Shown: positions 34,570 through 43,187 of the stretch, in pieces
Layout of the letters: each line of letters starts with the position of its first letter
Numbering within the stretch: the stretch's first letter is position 1
From: Dehalococcoidia bacterium
GTDB lineage: Bacteria > Chloroflexota > Dehalococcoidia > SpSt-223
Length of the DNA stretch: 64,000 bases
Direction: 5' to 3'
NCBI GenBank assembly: GCA_026003895.1
Contig: BPIC01000004.1
Location: forward strand, 124,001-188,000
The notes under the pieces: generated by a model
Databases searched by the model: none
What the model was told of the DNA's origin: nothing
The model's input: the letters and a program-made list of their open reading frames with translations, nothing else
Program-made: the position numbers and the translations under genes

Positions 34570-35610
34570 TCAGAAGACAGCGGGAACCGCCTGCTCGTGG
34601 ATGCTGCGCGCCAGTGCTGCCAAGCGATCACGGTCGACCAGGAGCTCGCGCGGCGGTGAGAAGAGGGCAAAGCGGGTGACGATGCCGCGGTATCGCTCCG
34701 CGACGAGCCGAGGGAGGTCCTCAAGCCGGCCGGTGAGCGTGAAAATGTCGAGGACGTCGTCAGAGATCTCGGCAGCGATGCGGTCCCAGCGGCCGGCGCT
34801 GACGAGCCGGGCGAGGCGCTCGCCGAGGTCGTCGAGCCCGTGTGCTGTCAGTACCGCCCGGTAGGAGGGGGTGGAGGCATAGAACGCAACCATCCGCCGC
34901 GCTTGCTCGCGCGCTTCGGCGATCGCTTCGTCGGTGTCGCCGATCGCCTGAAAGGAGGCAGAGACGAGGTCGAACGGCTCAGCGGCGCGGCCACCGCGCG
35001 CCCGCCCTTCGCGAATGGCCGGCGCCGCAACCGTTTCCAGATAGCGCGGCGTCATCAGCGGGTGGGTGCGGAGCCCATCGGCGATCTCACCAGCAAGCCG
35101 GCACATCGCTGGGTTGACGGCTGCGAGGTGGACCTTCGGCGGCGGATAGGGCTGGGGACCGGGGTTGAATTCGCGCGTGAGCAAGGTGAGGCGGTAGTGG
35201 TCGCTGCGATAGTCGAGGGGGGCCTCGCCGGCGAAGGCGCGCCAGAGCGCCCGCAGCGCCCCGACGTAGTCGCGCATCCGCGGAATCGGCGGCGTCCATT
35301 CCATGCCAAACCGGCGAACGAGGTGGCCACGCACTTGGGGTCCGAGGCCGAGCGTGAAGCGGCCGCCGGCGAGCTCCTGCAGATCCCAGGCCGCCATTGC
35401 CGTGACGGTCGGGCTTCGCGGGAACGCCAGTGTCACCGAGGTGGCGATCTCGATCCGGCTGGTCGCCGCTGCCGCTAGCGTCGCCGCGACAATCGAATCG
35501 CGCGCGGTTTCGTTGACGCTCACCGCGTCGAACCCGGCGTCCTCGGCGAGGCGTGCCAGCGGCGCGACTTGGGAAGGCGGCAGGACCCGCAGCGCCAGTT
35601 CGACCTTCAC
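34570..35610 (-). CDS. LLM-class flavin-dependent oxidoreductase (coupled to small HTH-like gene)
   Basis: 346-residue member of the luciferase-like family, fourth of the window. VELALRVLPPSQVAPLARLAEDAGFDAVSVNETARDS at the N-terminus, SRIEIATSVTLAFPRSPTVTAMAAWDLQELAGGRFTLGLGPQV in the core, PPPKVHLAAVNPAMCRLAGEIADGLRTHP in the middle. The true start is GTG 35610: it overlaps the stop codon of the upstream small gene by 4 bp (GTGA), so the two are coupled. An upstream extension to 35754 reads through the small gene in another frame. The cofactor is likely F420 by similarity to this branch. Confidence 0.87.
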   Translation of the reverse strand: MKVELALRVLPPSQVAPLARLAEDAGFDAVSVNETARDSIVAATLAAAATSRIEIATSVTLAFPRSPTVTAMAAWDLQELAGGRFTLGLGPQVRGHLVRRFGMEWTPPIPRMRDYVGALRALWRAFAGEAPLDYRSDHYRLTLLTREFNPGPQPYPPPKVHLAAVNPAMCRLAGEIADGLRTHPLMTPRYLETVAAPAIREGRARGGRAAEPFDLVSASFQAIGDTDEAIAEAREQARRMVAFYASTPSYRAVLTAHGLDDLGERLARLVSAGRWDRIAAEISDDVLDIFTLTGRLEDLPRLVAERYRGIVTRFALFSPPRELLVDRDRLAALARSIHEQAVPAVF

Positions 35611-35960
35611 GCGTCGTCTCGCATTCGTGCCGGACGCGGCGTCTGGGCTAACAGAAAGCCGATCACCTTCTGCCGCAACTCGGGCGTCGCCAGTTCGAGC
35701 AGCAGCCGCGCCCACTCTTCGGAGAACCGAAATCGGTCCTCGGGCAATGGCCATCCGGCGAGCAAGCGAAGCGTGGCGGGCGGGAGACCGAGCGCCTGGT
35801 CGAGCGCGTCACAGGTTTCGGCGGTCGGCCGCGCTCCGGCAAGGACAACCCGCAGCGTATTATGGCTGAGCTGCGCCCGCAGCGAGGACTGCCGCGCCGA
35901 GAGTCCGAGCGCCCGCAGCCGACGGCGGATCAACTGGGCGACCGCGGTTTCCTCGGGCAT
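35607..35960 (-). CDS. Small XRE-like helix-turn-helix protein
   Basis: 117-residue putative DNA-binding protein. The N-terminal 60 residues (QLIRRRLRALGLSARQSSLRA, SHNTLRVVLAGARPTAETCDALDQALGLPP) have the helix-turn-helix layout of XRE/Cro regulators, with the usual phrase for the turn and the following helix, then a C-terminal helical part. It is translationally coupled (4-bp GTGA overlap) to the LLM oxidoreductase downstream and is a likely local regulator of that gene pair. DNA-binding is inferred from pattern only. Confidence 0.65.
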   Translation of the reverse strand: MPEETAVAQLIRRRLRALGLSARQSSLRAQLSHNTLRVVLAGARPTAETCDALDQALGLPPATLRLLAGWPLPEDRFRFSEEWARLLLELATPELRQKVIGFLLAQTPRPARMRDDA

Positions 35961-36007
35961 CGCCTCCTCGCAGGCTGGGCTGCGGCCAGTATAGCCGGAA
36001 GGGGCCG

Positions 36008-36613
36008 ATGGACGACCGACTTGCGCTGCTCGACTGGCGTCGCCAAGTGAGCGCCCTCTATGCCGAGGTTCGGGCCGCTGGCGCCGGCCCAGCCGCGGCC
36101 GCGCGATTCCGCGCCGGACGCGATCGCCTTTTTGCGGGGCACCCCCAATCGCCGCTCAGTGCTCGCGCCGATTTCCGGGGGCTTCGCTGGTATCCCTATG
36201 ATCCGGCGTTCCGCGTCGTCGCGCCGGTCGAGCCAGCGCCGCCCGGCTGGCGCGAGGTGCCCGCCGGCGAGGATGGAGTTGTCCGCCTCGAGCGGTTCGG
36301 CCGTGTTCGCTTTGTGATCGCTGGGCAGCCGGTGTCGCTCGATCTCTACTGGATCGCCGGCTACGGTGGAGGAGTCTTCCTGCCGTTCCGCGACGCGACG
36401 AACGGCACCGAAACGTATGGCGGCGGCCGCTACCTGTTGGACACCATCAAGCACGCCGATCTCGGCAGCGAGGGCGAGGCGCTGGTGCTCGATTTCAACT
36501 ACGCCTACAACCCCTCCTGCGCCTACGACGACCGCTGGGTCTGCCCGCTCGCTCCCCCCGAAAACATGCTCGCGATCCCCGTCCGGGCTGGAGAGCGAGC
36601 GTTTGTCCGCTGA
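36008..36613 (+). CDS. DUF1684-family protein
   Basis: 201-residue cytoplasmic protein matching DUF1684: an N-terminal helix with LLDWRRQVSALY, a HPQSPL motif near residue 45, LRWYPYDPAFRVVA, a beta-rich centre with LPFRDATNGTETYGGGRYL, and the hallmark LDFNYAYNPSCAYDDRWVCPLAPPENML near the end with a closing VRAGERAF. The family has no known function. ATG 36008 follows GGAAGGGG; a TATAGC at 35990-35995 may be the -10 element. Transcribed away from the HTH-like gene. Confidence 0.85.
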   Translation: MDDRLALLDWRRQVSALYAEVRAAGAGPAAAARFRAGRDRLFAGHPQSPLSARADFRGLRWYPYDPAFRVVAPVEPAPPGWREVPAGEDGVVRLERFGRVRFVIAGQPVSLDLYWIAGYGGGVFLPFRDATNGTETYGGGRYLLDTIKHADLGSEGEALVLDFNYAYNPSCAYDDRWVCPLAPPENMLAIPVRAGERAFVR

Positions 36614-36834
36614 TCCGTTCGGTGTCCGCTCCTGCCTCCACCGTGAAATGTGGCGACCAAGCACGCTCTCGACGAAGGTGCTCTCGCTCAGGGGATGGCC
36701 GCGTCGATGCGCCGTTGGCTGCGCTGGTCGGGTGGCAATCCGACGGTTCTAGCGCTCGGCGATTGGGCTGCCCGCAACCGAGCCCGTCTCACGGAGGGCT
36801 GGGTGGTGTACAGTCGCCTTCACGGAGGTGGAGG

Positions 36835-38562
36835 ATGGCCAACGGTGGCGCGGCGATCAGCCGGGCGATTCAGCGCGAAGGGGCACGAACAGTCTTCTCA
36901 CTGGCGGGAGCGGGACATGCCCGCATTTTGGACGCGCTCGACGCTGACGGCGTCCGGATTGTCAGCGCTCGTCACGAGACAGCGGCCGTGGTCGCGGCCG
37001 ACGGGTATGCCCGCATTGCCGGCCGGGTGGGCTTTGCGATCCTGATTAGCAAGCAAGGGCTGCCGAACGCGCTGACGGGCATTCTGGACGCCTGGATGGC
37101 CTGCTCGCCGGTCGTCGTCATCCTCGCGCGCCCGCCGATTGCCCAAGACGATCCCGGCGGCGGGCTCGACGACGAACTCGCCTTTATCCGCCCGTTCGCC
37201 AAGTGGGCCCGGATCGTTCACGACCAAGAGCGGCTCGCCGAGTACGTCCATCATGCGGCCCACGTCGCGCGGAGCGGCCGGCCCGGGCCGGCGGTGCTCG
37301 CCGTCCCGCAAGACCTGCTTGCTGCCGAGGTGCGGGAGATGCGGCGTGAGGACGAGCCGATCGTCCCTGCGCCGCCGCCGAGCCCGGATCCGGCAGCGAT
37401 CGAGGCGGCCGCTGCGCTCTTGGCGAATGCGCACCGGCCCCTCATCGTCGCGGGGAGCGGCGCAGCGCGTGCAGGCGCGGGGCTGCAGCGGCTGGCGCGG
37501 GAGTTCCGCATCCCGGTCCTCGGCCACGCCCTCGGCCGCGGGAGCGTGCCCGAGGACATGGAGATTGGCTTTCCGTGGCCGCTTGCGCAGGTGGCCGCCA
37601 AGGAGGCCGATGTCGTCGCCGTCTTCGGTGCGCGGCTGTCGGATCGTCTCGGCTATGGGCTGCCGCCGCGTTTTCACCCGGAAGCGCGCTTTATTCAAGT
37701 CGATCTGGCGGCGGAAGAACTCCGCCGCGCTCGGCCAATCGACGTCCCGATCGTCGCCGACGCCGGCCGGGCCGCGCTCGCCCTCGCCGAGGCGCTCGCC
37801 CATCAGTTGGGCCGCGCCCGGCCGATTTCGGAGACTGCGCCCGGCTACGTCTCTGCCGCGCTGGCGAACCGCCTCGCCCGGATTGAGGAGGTTGGCCACG
37901 GCGACGATGGGCCAGTCCATCCGTATCGCATCGCGCGCGAGCTTGTGCCGCTCTTGCCGCGCAATGCAATCGTCGTCGGCGACGGCGCCGACTCGCTCAA
38001 TTTCATGCTGGCCTATCTCCGCATCTACGAAGCGCCCGGCTATCTCGACCATTACCCATCCGGCTCGATGGGGATCGGAACACCGCTGGCGATCGGTGCG
38101 GCGGCCGCCTCCCGCGAGCTGGCCGAGGCGCTCGGGACGCGGCCGCGTCCCGTCTTCCTCGTGACCGGCGATGGAGCGTTCGGCTTCTACCTCGCCGAGC
38201 TGAACAGCATCGCGCTCGCCAACCTCCCGATCCGGATCGTTGTGGTGAACGACAACGCGTGGGGCACCGAACGCCACGGGCAACGGGTGTCGCTGGGACG
38301 CACCGTCAACACCGATTTGGGGGAGACGCGGTACGACCGCATCGCCGAGGGGTTCGGCATCGAGGCGATCCATGTTACGCACCCGCGGGAGGTCCGGCCG
38401 GCAATGGAGCGCCTCCTTGCTGCGCGGGGGCCGGCTCTCGTGGATTGTTGGGTGGATCGCGAGGCGGGGGCGCTGCGCAAGAAAGACCCGCGCCTGCAGA
38501 TGATCCCGCACGACGACATCACGACGAGCCGCAGGCCGCACGCCACGCCCTCGGTCGCCTGA
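36835..38562 (+). CDS. Thiamine diphosphate-dependent enzyme, acetolactate synthase-like
   Basis: 575-residue ThDP enzyme of the acetolactate synthase/benzoylformate decarboxylase/oxalyl-CoA decarboxylase superfamily. The PYR domain carries Glu48 in SARHETAAVVAADGYAR, which activates the cofactor; a central TPP_M domain (about 185-320) is followed by the PP domain with VTGDGAFGFYLAEL (GDG about 445-447) and VVNDNAWG (NDN about 472-474), the Mg-ThDP binding motif. ATG 36835 has GGAGGTGGAG upstream and a TACAGT at 36809-36814. The substrate is not clear; a biosynthetic AHAS role is unlikely without a regulatory subunit in the window. Confidence 0.87.
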   Translation: MANGGAAISRAIQREGARTVFSLAGAGHARILDALDADGVRIVSARHETAAVVAADGYARIAGRVGFAILISKQGLPNALTGILDAWMACSPVVVILARPPIAQDDPGGGLDDELAFIRPFAKWARIVHDQERLAEYVHHAAHVARSGRPGPAVLAVPQDLLAAEVREMRREDEPIVPAPPPSPDPAAIEAAAALLANAHRPLIVAGSGAARAGAGLQRLAREFRIPVLGHALGRGSVPEDMEIGFPWPLAQVAAKEADVVAVFGARLSDRLGYGLPPRFHPEARFIQVDLAAEELRRARPIDVPIVADAGRAALALAEALAHQLGRARPISETAPGYVSAALANRLARIEEVGHGDDGPVHPYRIARELVPLLPRNAIVVGDGADSLNFMLAYLRIYEAPGYLDHYPSGSMGIGTPLAIGAAAASRELAEALGTRPRPVFLVTGDGAFGFYLAELNSIALANLPIRIVVVNDNAWGTERHGQRVSLGRTVNTDLGETRYDRIAEGFGIEAIHVTHPREVRPAMERLLAARGPALVDCWVDREAGALRKKDPRLQMIPHDDITTSRRPHATPSVA

Positions 38563-38689
38563 CTCGGCTTCGTTGGGGGCAGACCGCACCGGCGGATCGA
38601 ACCTTCTACCCGCACCGCGGTCGAGGGCATCGCGAACGTCGGTCAGGCGGTGCCTAGTGCTCGCGCTCCTTGGGGTGAGGCGGGCGTCC

Positions 38690-39472
38690 TCATCGCCCCA
38701 TCCCGGGCGGGCGGACGGTCGATGCGGGTAATCCTTCGGGCGCGGTGCGATCGTGGCCGAGGAGCGTCCCAAGCGGCGCGACACGGTAGCCGCGCTCGCG
38801 GATCGCCGCGAGCAGCGCCGGCAAAAGGGAGATCGTGGCTTCTGGTGCGCGCGAGCCGGGATCGCTGTCCAGCCCGTCGTGAAGGATGAGGATCGCGCCG
38901 GGGGCAATCTGGCGCGTGAGGATGCGCTCCTGCAGCCCGGCGCTCCAACGCGGCAAGGCGATGGGAAGCGCTCCGTGGACGACGGCGAGATTGTGGCGGC
39001 GCACCTCATTCCAGAGATTGCGGCCCAGCTGCCCAGCCGGGGTGCGAAAGAAGCGCGGCCGGACGCCGGTGATTGCCGTGATGGCCTGTTGTGCTCGCGC
39101 CACCTGCCCAGTGGCGGCGGGAAGGTAGAAGCGCCGAGGCACCGGTTGCAGCGCGAGCGAATAGGTGTGGTTGGCGATCTCATGTCCCTCGGCGACGATG
39201 CGCCGCGCCGTGGTGGGCGCCCGTTCGACGCGCTCACCAATGGTGAAGAAGGTCGCCGGTGTACCCGCCTCGCCGAGCAGGTCGAGCACGCGCTCGGTGT
39301 AGGAGGTTGGACCGTCGTCGAAGGTGAGCGCGACAGCCCGCTCGTCGCGGCGTCCGCGCCAATAGACCCGGCCGCCCAGCGAGACGGGCCGTGCCCATTC
39401 AACCACGGCCGAGACAAGCTCGAAGGCTGCAACACCAAGTGCTGCCAAGCCGAGCGCGCGCTTGAGGCTCAC
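38690..39472 (-). CDS. Polysaccharide deacetylase family protein
   Basis: 260-residue NodB-like carbohydrate esterase (CE4). An N-terminal hydrophobic helix (ALGLAALGVAAFELVSAVV) acts as signal or anchor. The catalytic core has TFDDGP (first Asp pair), HEIANHTYS (the two metal-binding His residues), FFRTPAGQ, and ILHDG near the end. It likely removes N-acetyl groups from peptidoglycan or a capsular glycan outside the cell. It starts with GTG 39472 and is divergent from the alpha/beta hydrolase at 39539. Confidence 0.87.
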   Translation of the reverse strand: MSLKRALGLAALGVAAFELVSAVVEWARPVSLGGRVYWRGRRDERAVALTFDDGPTSYTERVLDLLGEAGTPATFFTIGERVERAPTTARRIVAEGHEIANHTYSLALQPVPRRFYLPAATGQVARAQQAITAITGVRPRFFRTPAGQLGRNLWNEVRRHNLAVVHGALPIALPRWSAGLQERILTRQIAPGAILILHDGLDSDPGSRAPEATISLLPALLAAIRERGYRVAPLGTLLGHDRTAPEGLPASTVRPPGMGR

Positions 39473-39538
39473 CGGGAGAGTCTAGCCGCACGCTAGAATG
39501 ACCGCTGGCCGCCTGCCAGAGGGCGGAGGGAGAGTGCG

Positions 39539-40369
39539 ATGGCCGAGTATCGCGACGGCTTCATCAACGTCAACGGGATGCGCTTTCACTACCTCGACTG
39601 GGGCGATCCGGCTGCCCCGCCGGTCGTCTTGTTGCACGGCACCACCTCAAACGCCCATTCGTGGGATCGGGTGGCAGCGATGCTCGCGCGGAAGTACCGC
39701 GCGATCGCGCTTGACGCCCGTAACCACGGCGACAGTGACACCTCGCCGGTGCCCTACAACCGCGACATGTTAGCCGAAGACGTCGCGGCGACAGTCGATG
39801 CGCTTGGCTTCGCGCGGTTCGGCCTCATTGGGCTGTCGATGGGGGGCCGAACGGCGATGGTGTACGCCGGCCACCATCCCGACCGCGTCGAGCGCCTCGT
39901 TATCGAAGACATTGGCCCCGAAACGCCCGCCGCGGCGACTGCTGCTGTTATGGAGCGCATTCGCACCTCGCCGCAGCGCTTCAACTCGCTCGATGAATAC
40001 ATCGCGTGGTCGCGCCAGTCGCTCCAGTTCGCCGACGAAGAATGGCTCCGGGAGAAGGCGCGTCACGCCACCCGCCAACTGCCCGACGGAACCTACGAGA
40101 ACAAGTATCGGCACAATCAGTCGCAGAACGCGCCCCTGACCACCGAGCTCAACCTGTGGGAGCATATCGCCAAGATCACCTGCCCGACGCTCATCGTCCG
40201 CGGAAGCGAGAGCGAGGTGCTGACGGCGGAGATCGCTGATCGGATGGCCGAGGTGATGCCGAACGCGCGTCACATTGTGATCGAACGGGCGGGCCACCCG
40301 GTACACGAGGACAACCCGCGCGACACGCTGCGCGTCTATGCGGAATTTTTCGGTGTCCCGCTCGACTGA
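39539..40369 (+). CDS. Alpha/beta hydrolase with complete triad
   Basis: 276-residue cytoplasmic alpha/beta hydrolase. VVLLHGTTSNAHSW supplies the oxyanion hole, IGLSMGGR is the nucleophile elbow (Ser about residue 101), and VIERAGHPVHEDNPRD contains the catalytic His. The Asp lies after the sixth strand at VRGSESEVLTAEI, where the usual Asp seems replaced by Glu/Ser, so the acid residue is not certain. ATG 39539 behind GGCGGAGGGAGAG. It contrasts with the two GHHTG-type hydrolases of the window, which lack both Ser and His. The substrate is unknown. Confidence 0.87.
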   Translation: MAEYRDGFINVNGMRFHYLDWGDPAAPPVVLLHGTTSNAHSWDRVAAMLARKYRAIALDARNHGDSDTSPVPYNRDMLAEDVAATVDALGFARFGLIGLSMGGRTAMVYAGHHPDRVERLVIEDIGPETPAAATAAVMERIRTSPQRFNSLDEYIAWSRQSLQFADEEWLREKARHATRQLPDGTYENKYRHNQSQNAPLTTELNLWEHIAKITCPTLIVRGSESEVLTAEIADRMAEVMPNARHIVIERAGHPVHEDNPRDTLRVYAEFFGVPLD

Positions 40370-40389
40370 ACGAGCGGGAGAACGAATGC

Positions 40390-41520
40390 TCAGCAGGCAA
40401 TCTCGGGCCGGTAGACTTGGTGGATCGTCGAGCCGCTGCTGCCGCCGCGCTGGGTCCCGCCGCCGGGAAGATGGATCCACCCGTTGAGGAAGGCCGCGCC
40501 CGTGACACCGTGAACGGGGGTCGGCAGAGGCGTCAGCGCCGTCCAGCGGTCGGTTTTCGGGTCATAGGCTTCCATCTCGGCGAAGACACCGCTCGGCACG
40601 GCATCGTTTCCCTCTCCGCCGAAGACGTAGAAGCAGCCGCGGGCGGCGATACCGTTAATCCCGGCGCGTGGTTTGGGCATCGGAGCCTTGCGCTCCCACG
40701 AGTTGGTGCGCGGGTCGAACACTTCGAGCGTCGCGGTCATCTCGCTGCCAACTCCGCCGCCAAAGCGGCCGCCGGCGACGTAGATCTTGCCGTCCAGTGC
40801 GGCCGCTGCGAGGTGGTTGCGCTGGGTGGGGAGGTTGGGCAGGGGCGTCCAACGGTCGGCAGCAGGGTCGTAAACCGCGAAGTCCGCGCCGCGGGGCGGC
40901 CGCCCGCCCGCCACGTAGATCTTGCCGTCCACCACTGCCGCCGCGCCGCCACTGCGCGCTGTCGGCATTGAAGCGCGGCTTGCCCACTCCCCGGTCGCTG
41001 GATCGAATTCGAAGACGCGATCGACGAATCCTGCGCCGGTGGGCGGAATCGCTCCAGTCGTCGCGCCCGAGCCGGCGGTTTCACCGCCGATGACATAGAG
41101 CTTGCCGTTCACGGCGGCAGCCATCGTATGGTGAAGGGCCATTGGGAGGGGCGTGGAGAGTTGCCAAGCATCGCGGGCGGCGTCGTAGACCTGCACGGTG
41201 TTGGCAACGACGCGGCTCGATGGGTAACCACCGATGACGTAGATCTTGCCGTTCAGCTCGGCGACGGCGATCTCGGAGTTGGCTACCAGCAGCGGGGCGC
41301 GGGTCGCCCAAACAGGCCCGCTCGGGGTCGGCGACGGCGGCGCCCCGACTGTTGGAGTGGCAGGCACGGCGGGCATCGTGCCGACCGTCGGCGCGGCCTG
41401 CGCAATTGCCGGCGTCGGCTGCGCAGGTGGCCCGCCGGGCGCACTGGAACAAGCGCCCGCGAGGAACGCCGTGAGGCTCACGAGGATGCTACCGAAGGTT
41501 GGCTGCCCGTTTCGCTTCAT
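40390..41520 (-). CDS. Kelch-repeat lipoprotein
   Basis: 376-residue extracellular lipoprotein. Signal with lipobox LAGAC, a linker rich in Pro, Thr and Ala of about 70 residues, and six kelch repeats, each with a [DN]GKIYVIGG-like strand pair (NGKIYVIGG, NGKLYVIGG, DGKIYVAGG twice, ARGCFYVFGG, NGWIHLPGG) and the closing phrase W..L..L/P. This folds into a six-bladed propeller. ATG 41520 was taken because the lipoprotein signal starts there; an extension to 41655 has no match. Function unknown; possible binding or carbohydrate-related role. Confidence 0.87.
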   Translation of the reverse strand: MKRNGQPTFGSILVSLTAFLAGACSSAPGGPPAQPTPAIAQAAPTVGTMPAVPATPTVGAPPSPTPSGPVWATRAPLLVANSEIAVAELNGKIYVIGGYPSSRVVANTVQVYDAARDAWQLSTPLPMALHHTMAAAVNGKLYVIGGETAGSGATTGAIPPTGAGFVDRVFEFDPATGEWASRASMPTARSGGAAAVVDGKIYVAGGRPPRGADFAVYDPAADRWTPLPNLPTQRNHLAAAALDGKIYVAGGRFGGGVGSEMTATLEVFDPRTNSWERKAPMPKPRAGINGIAARGCFYVFGGEGNDAVPSGVFAEMEAYDPKTDRWTALTPLPTPVHGVTGAAFLNGWIHLPGGGTQRGGSSGSTIHQVYRPEIAC

Positions 41521-42274
41521 CTGTACACCGCCGAGCGAGAGGCTAGGCGACGGCGAAGCGGGAGATCCACGAAATCGGTGTCTGGATCGGTGAACCCTCG
41601 AACGGGTGGAGGACGACCGGCCCGCCCGTGCGTGACGGTGTCGGTGGGTGGCCACGGTGGGAGAGGCCCACGGGGTGGGGATACCGCTCGGAGTCGGCGG
41701 AGGTGTCGGAGTGACGGTGGGCGGCGGTGGTGACAGAAGTTGCGGGCTGCCGGCGAGGACGCAGACCGGGCTACGATCCCCAACATTGTCGGGGTGGCCT
41801 CGACCGAGCGGGCGCCCGAACTGAGAGAGAGGTCGGCCGTGCCGTCGCGATCGAGGTCGCCAACACCGAGCCGGCCGAAGCTCAGTCCGCCGGCCGTTCG
41901 GTGGGCGAAGGTCGTGGCGAGATCGGTTGTCCGCGGGGAACGCGTTCGTTTAGCGTGCGGTCACGCGCGGTACAATCGGCGTTCCTGCCGTGCCGAGGAG
42001 GACGGATTTGGAGGAGAGCAGCGTCTCGCTGTCGACGCCGGCGATGCGGGGGTGTCGCCTACTCCGACGGCGAGGACCGCCGATTCGATCGCGGCGAACG
42101 TCGCAGGACGGCCGTCATGGAGGATGGCTGCTGCGGCAAGTGTCCGGCTCGCCAACCCAAGGAGACAAGGCCAGTGGGATCACGGCGAGCGCGGCGGTCA
42201 CGGCGGGCGTGGCGCCCCGTTCGGCCATCCTCCAGCGGATCGGAGTGCAGACGATACTTCTGCCGGAGGGGCGA
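41521..42274. other. Gene-free stretch of 754 nt
   Basis: No supported gene. Several overlapping frames (Arg/Ala/Gly-rich) look like noise. A TACAAT hexamer at 41971-41976 and a GAGGAGGAC at about 41996-42004 precede short frames without family motifs and could mark a decayed or very short gene. No RNA gene was seen. Confidence 0.4.
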
Positions 42275-42997
42275 ATGAGCTTCGAGGCGGTGAACTACGA
42301 CAAGCGCGACGGGGTGGCTTTCCTAACTCTGAACCGACCGGCGGCGCTGAATGCGATCAACGTCCAGATCCGAGACGATCTGGTGCAGATCCTGCCGGCG
42401 ATCGCGCTTGACGACGAGGTGCGCGTTGCGATCATCCGCGGGGCGGGCCGGGCGTTCTCTGCCGGCGCGGACGTGAACGAGTTTGGCACCGCGCCCTCGC
42501 CGGTCGAGGCAAAGCGGATCCGTCAGCTTCGTCCGGTTTGGCAATTGCTCGCGGCCTGCCCCAAGCCGCTCGTCGCGGCCATTCATGGCTATGCGATCGG
42601 CGCGGGCGTGGAGCTGGCGGCGCTCTGTGACATCCGCATTGCCGCTGCAGGGACGGTGTTCGCGGTACCGGAGGTGACGCTCGGCCTCATTCCTGGCGCG
42701 GGAGGAAGTCAGACGCTGCCGCGCGTCGTCCGTCCCGGCTGGGCGCGCGAGGCAATCCTCACCGGCGAACGCTTCGATGCTGCGAAGGCGCTCGCGATCG
42801 GGCTTGTCAATCGTGTCGTGCCCGCCGACCGGCTCGATGCGGACGCCGAGGAGCTTGCCCGCCGCATCGCCGCCAATCCTCCAACTGCCGTCCAAGCGGC
42901 AAAACGGGCGCTCCGCGCTGCTCGCGACCTGCCGCTCCGCGAGGGTCTCGCCGTCGAGCGTCGCCTCGCCCGCCTCGTCGCTCTCGGGCGCGCCTGA
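42275..42997 (+). CDS. Enoyl-CoA hydratase/isomerase family protein
   Basis: 240-residue crotonase-fold enzyme. AIIRGAGRAFSAGADVNEF with the oxyanion hole, KPLVAAIHGYAIGAGVELAALCDIRIAA with the second oxyanion Gly and catalytic Glu region (FAVPEVTLGLIPGAGGSQTLPR: the GlyGly and Glu spacing is that of enoyl-CoA hydratase), and a C-terminal helical part ending near normal length. Start ATG 42275 follows GGAGGGG by 4 nt; the longer frame to 41990 is not supported. It hydrates or isomerises an acyl-CoA, as a lone gene without other beta-oxidation genes in the window. Confidence 0.9.
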   Translation: MSFEAVNYDKRDGVAFLTLNRPAALNAINVQIRDDLVQILPAIALDDEVRVAIIRGAGRAFSAGADVNEFGTAPSPVEAKRIRQLRPVWQLLAACPKPLVAAIHGYAIGAGVELAALCDIRIAAAGTVFAVPEVTLGLIPGAGGSQTLPRVVRPGWAREAILTGERFDAAKALAIGLVNRVVPADRLDADAEELARRIAANPPTAVQAAKRALRAARDLPLREGLAVERRLARLVALGRA

Positions 42998-43187
42998 GGC
43001 CGAACCGCCGCTCGCGCGAGGCCCTCTCGGAGCGCATCCTCATTCCTGAGGGGACGCCGGTCGACGTCTCGCTGCCGATGTCCGCTGACGGTATCGCAGC
43101 CAAATTGCCTGCTAAAACGCTGCCCGGCGGGTGCGGTCGCCGTACAATCTTGCTGCCGGTTGCTTGGCTGCCGGCAGACGCGCATTG

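Noticed and set aside
33987-34724. N-terminal extension of the FTR catalytic chain frame
   Set aside because: Sequence before residue MKQPSQ has no family similarity and is Arg/Ser/Pro-rich; a normal-length FTR chain starts at 33986.
36898-39438. Long open frame (846 codons) on the minus strand opposite the ThDP enzyme gene and through the polysaccharide deacetylase region
   Set aside because: Composition is Arg/Pro/Ser-rich, no family motif, no Shine-Dalgarno site; an antisense shadow of GC-rich genes whose own motifs are clear.
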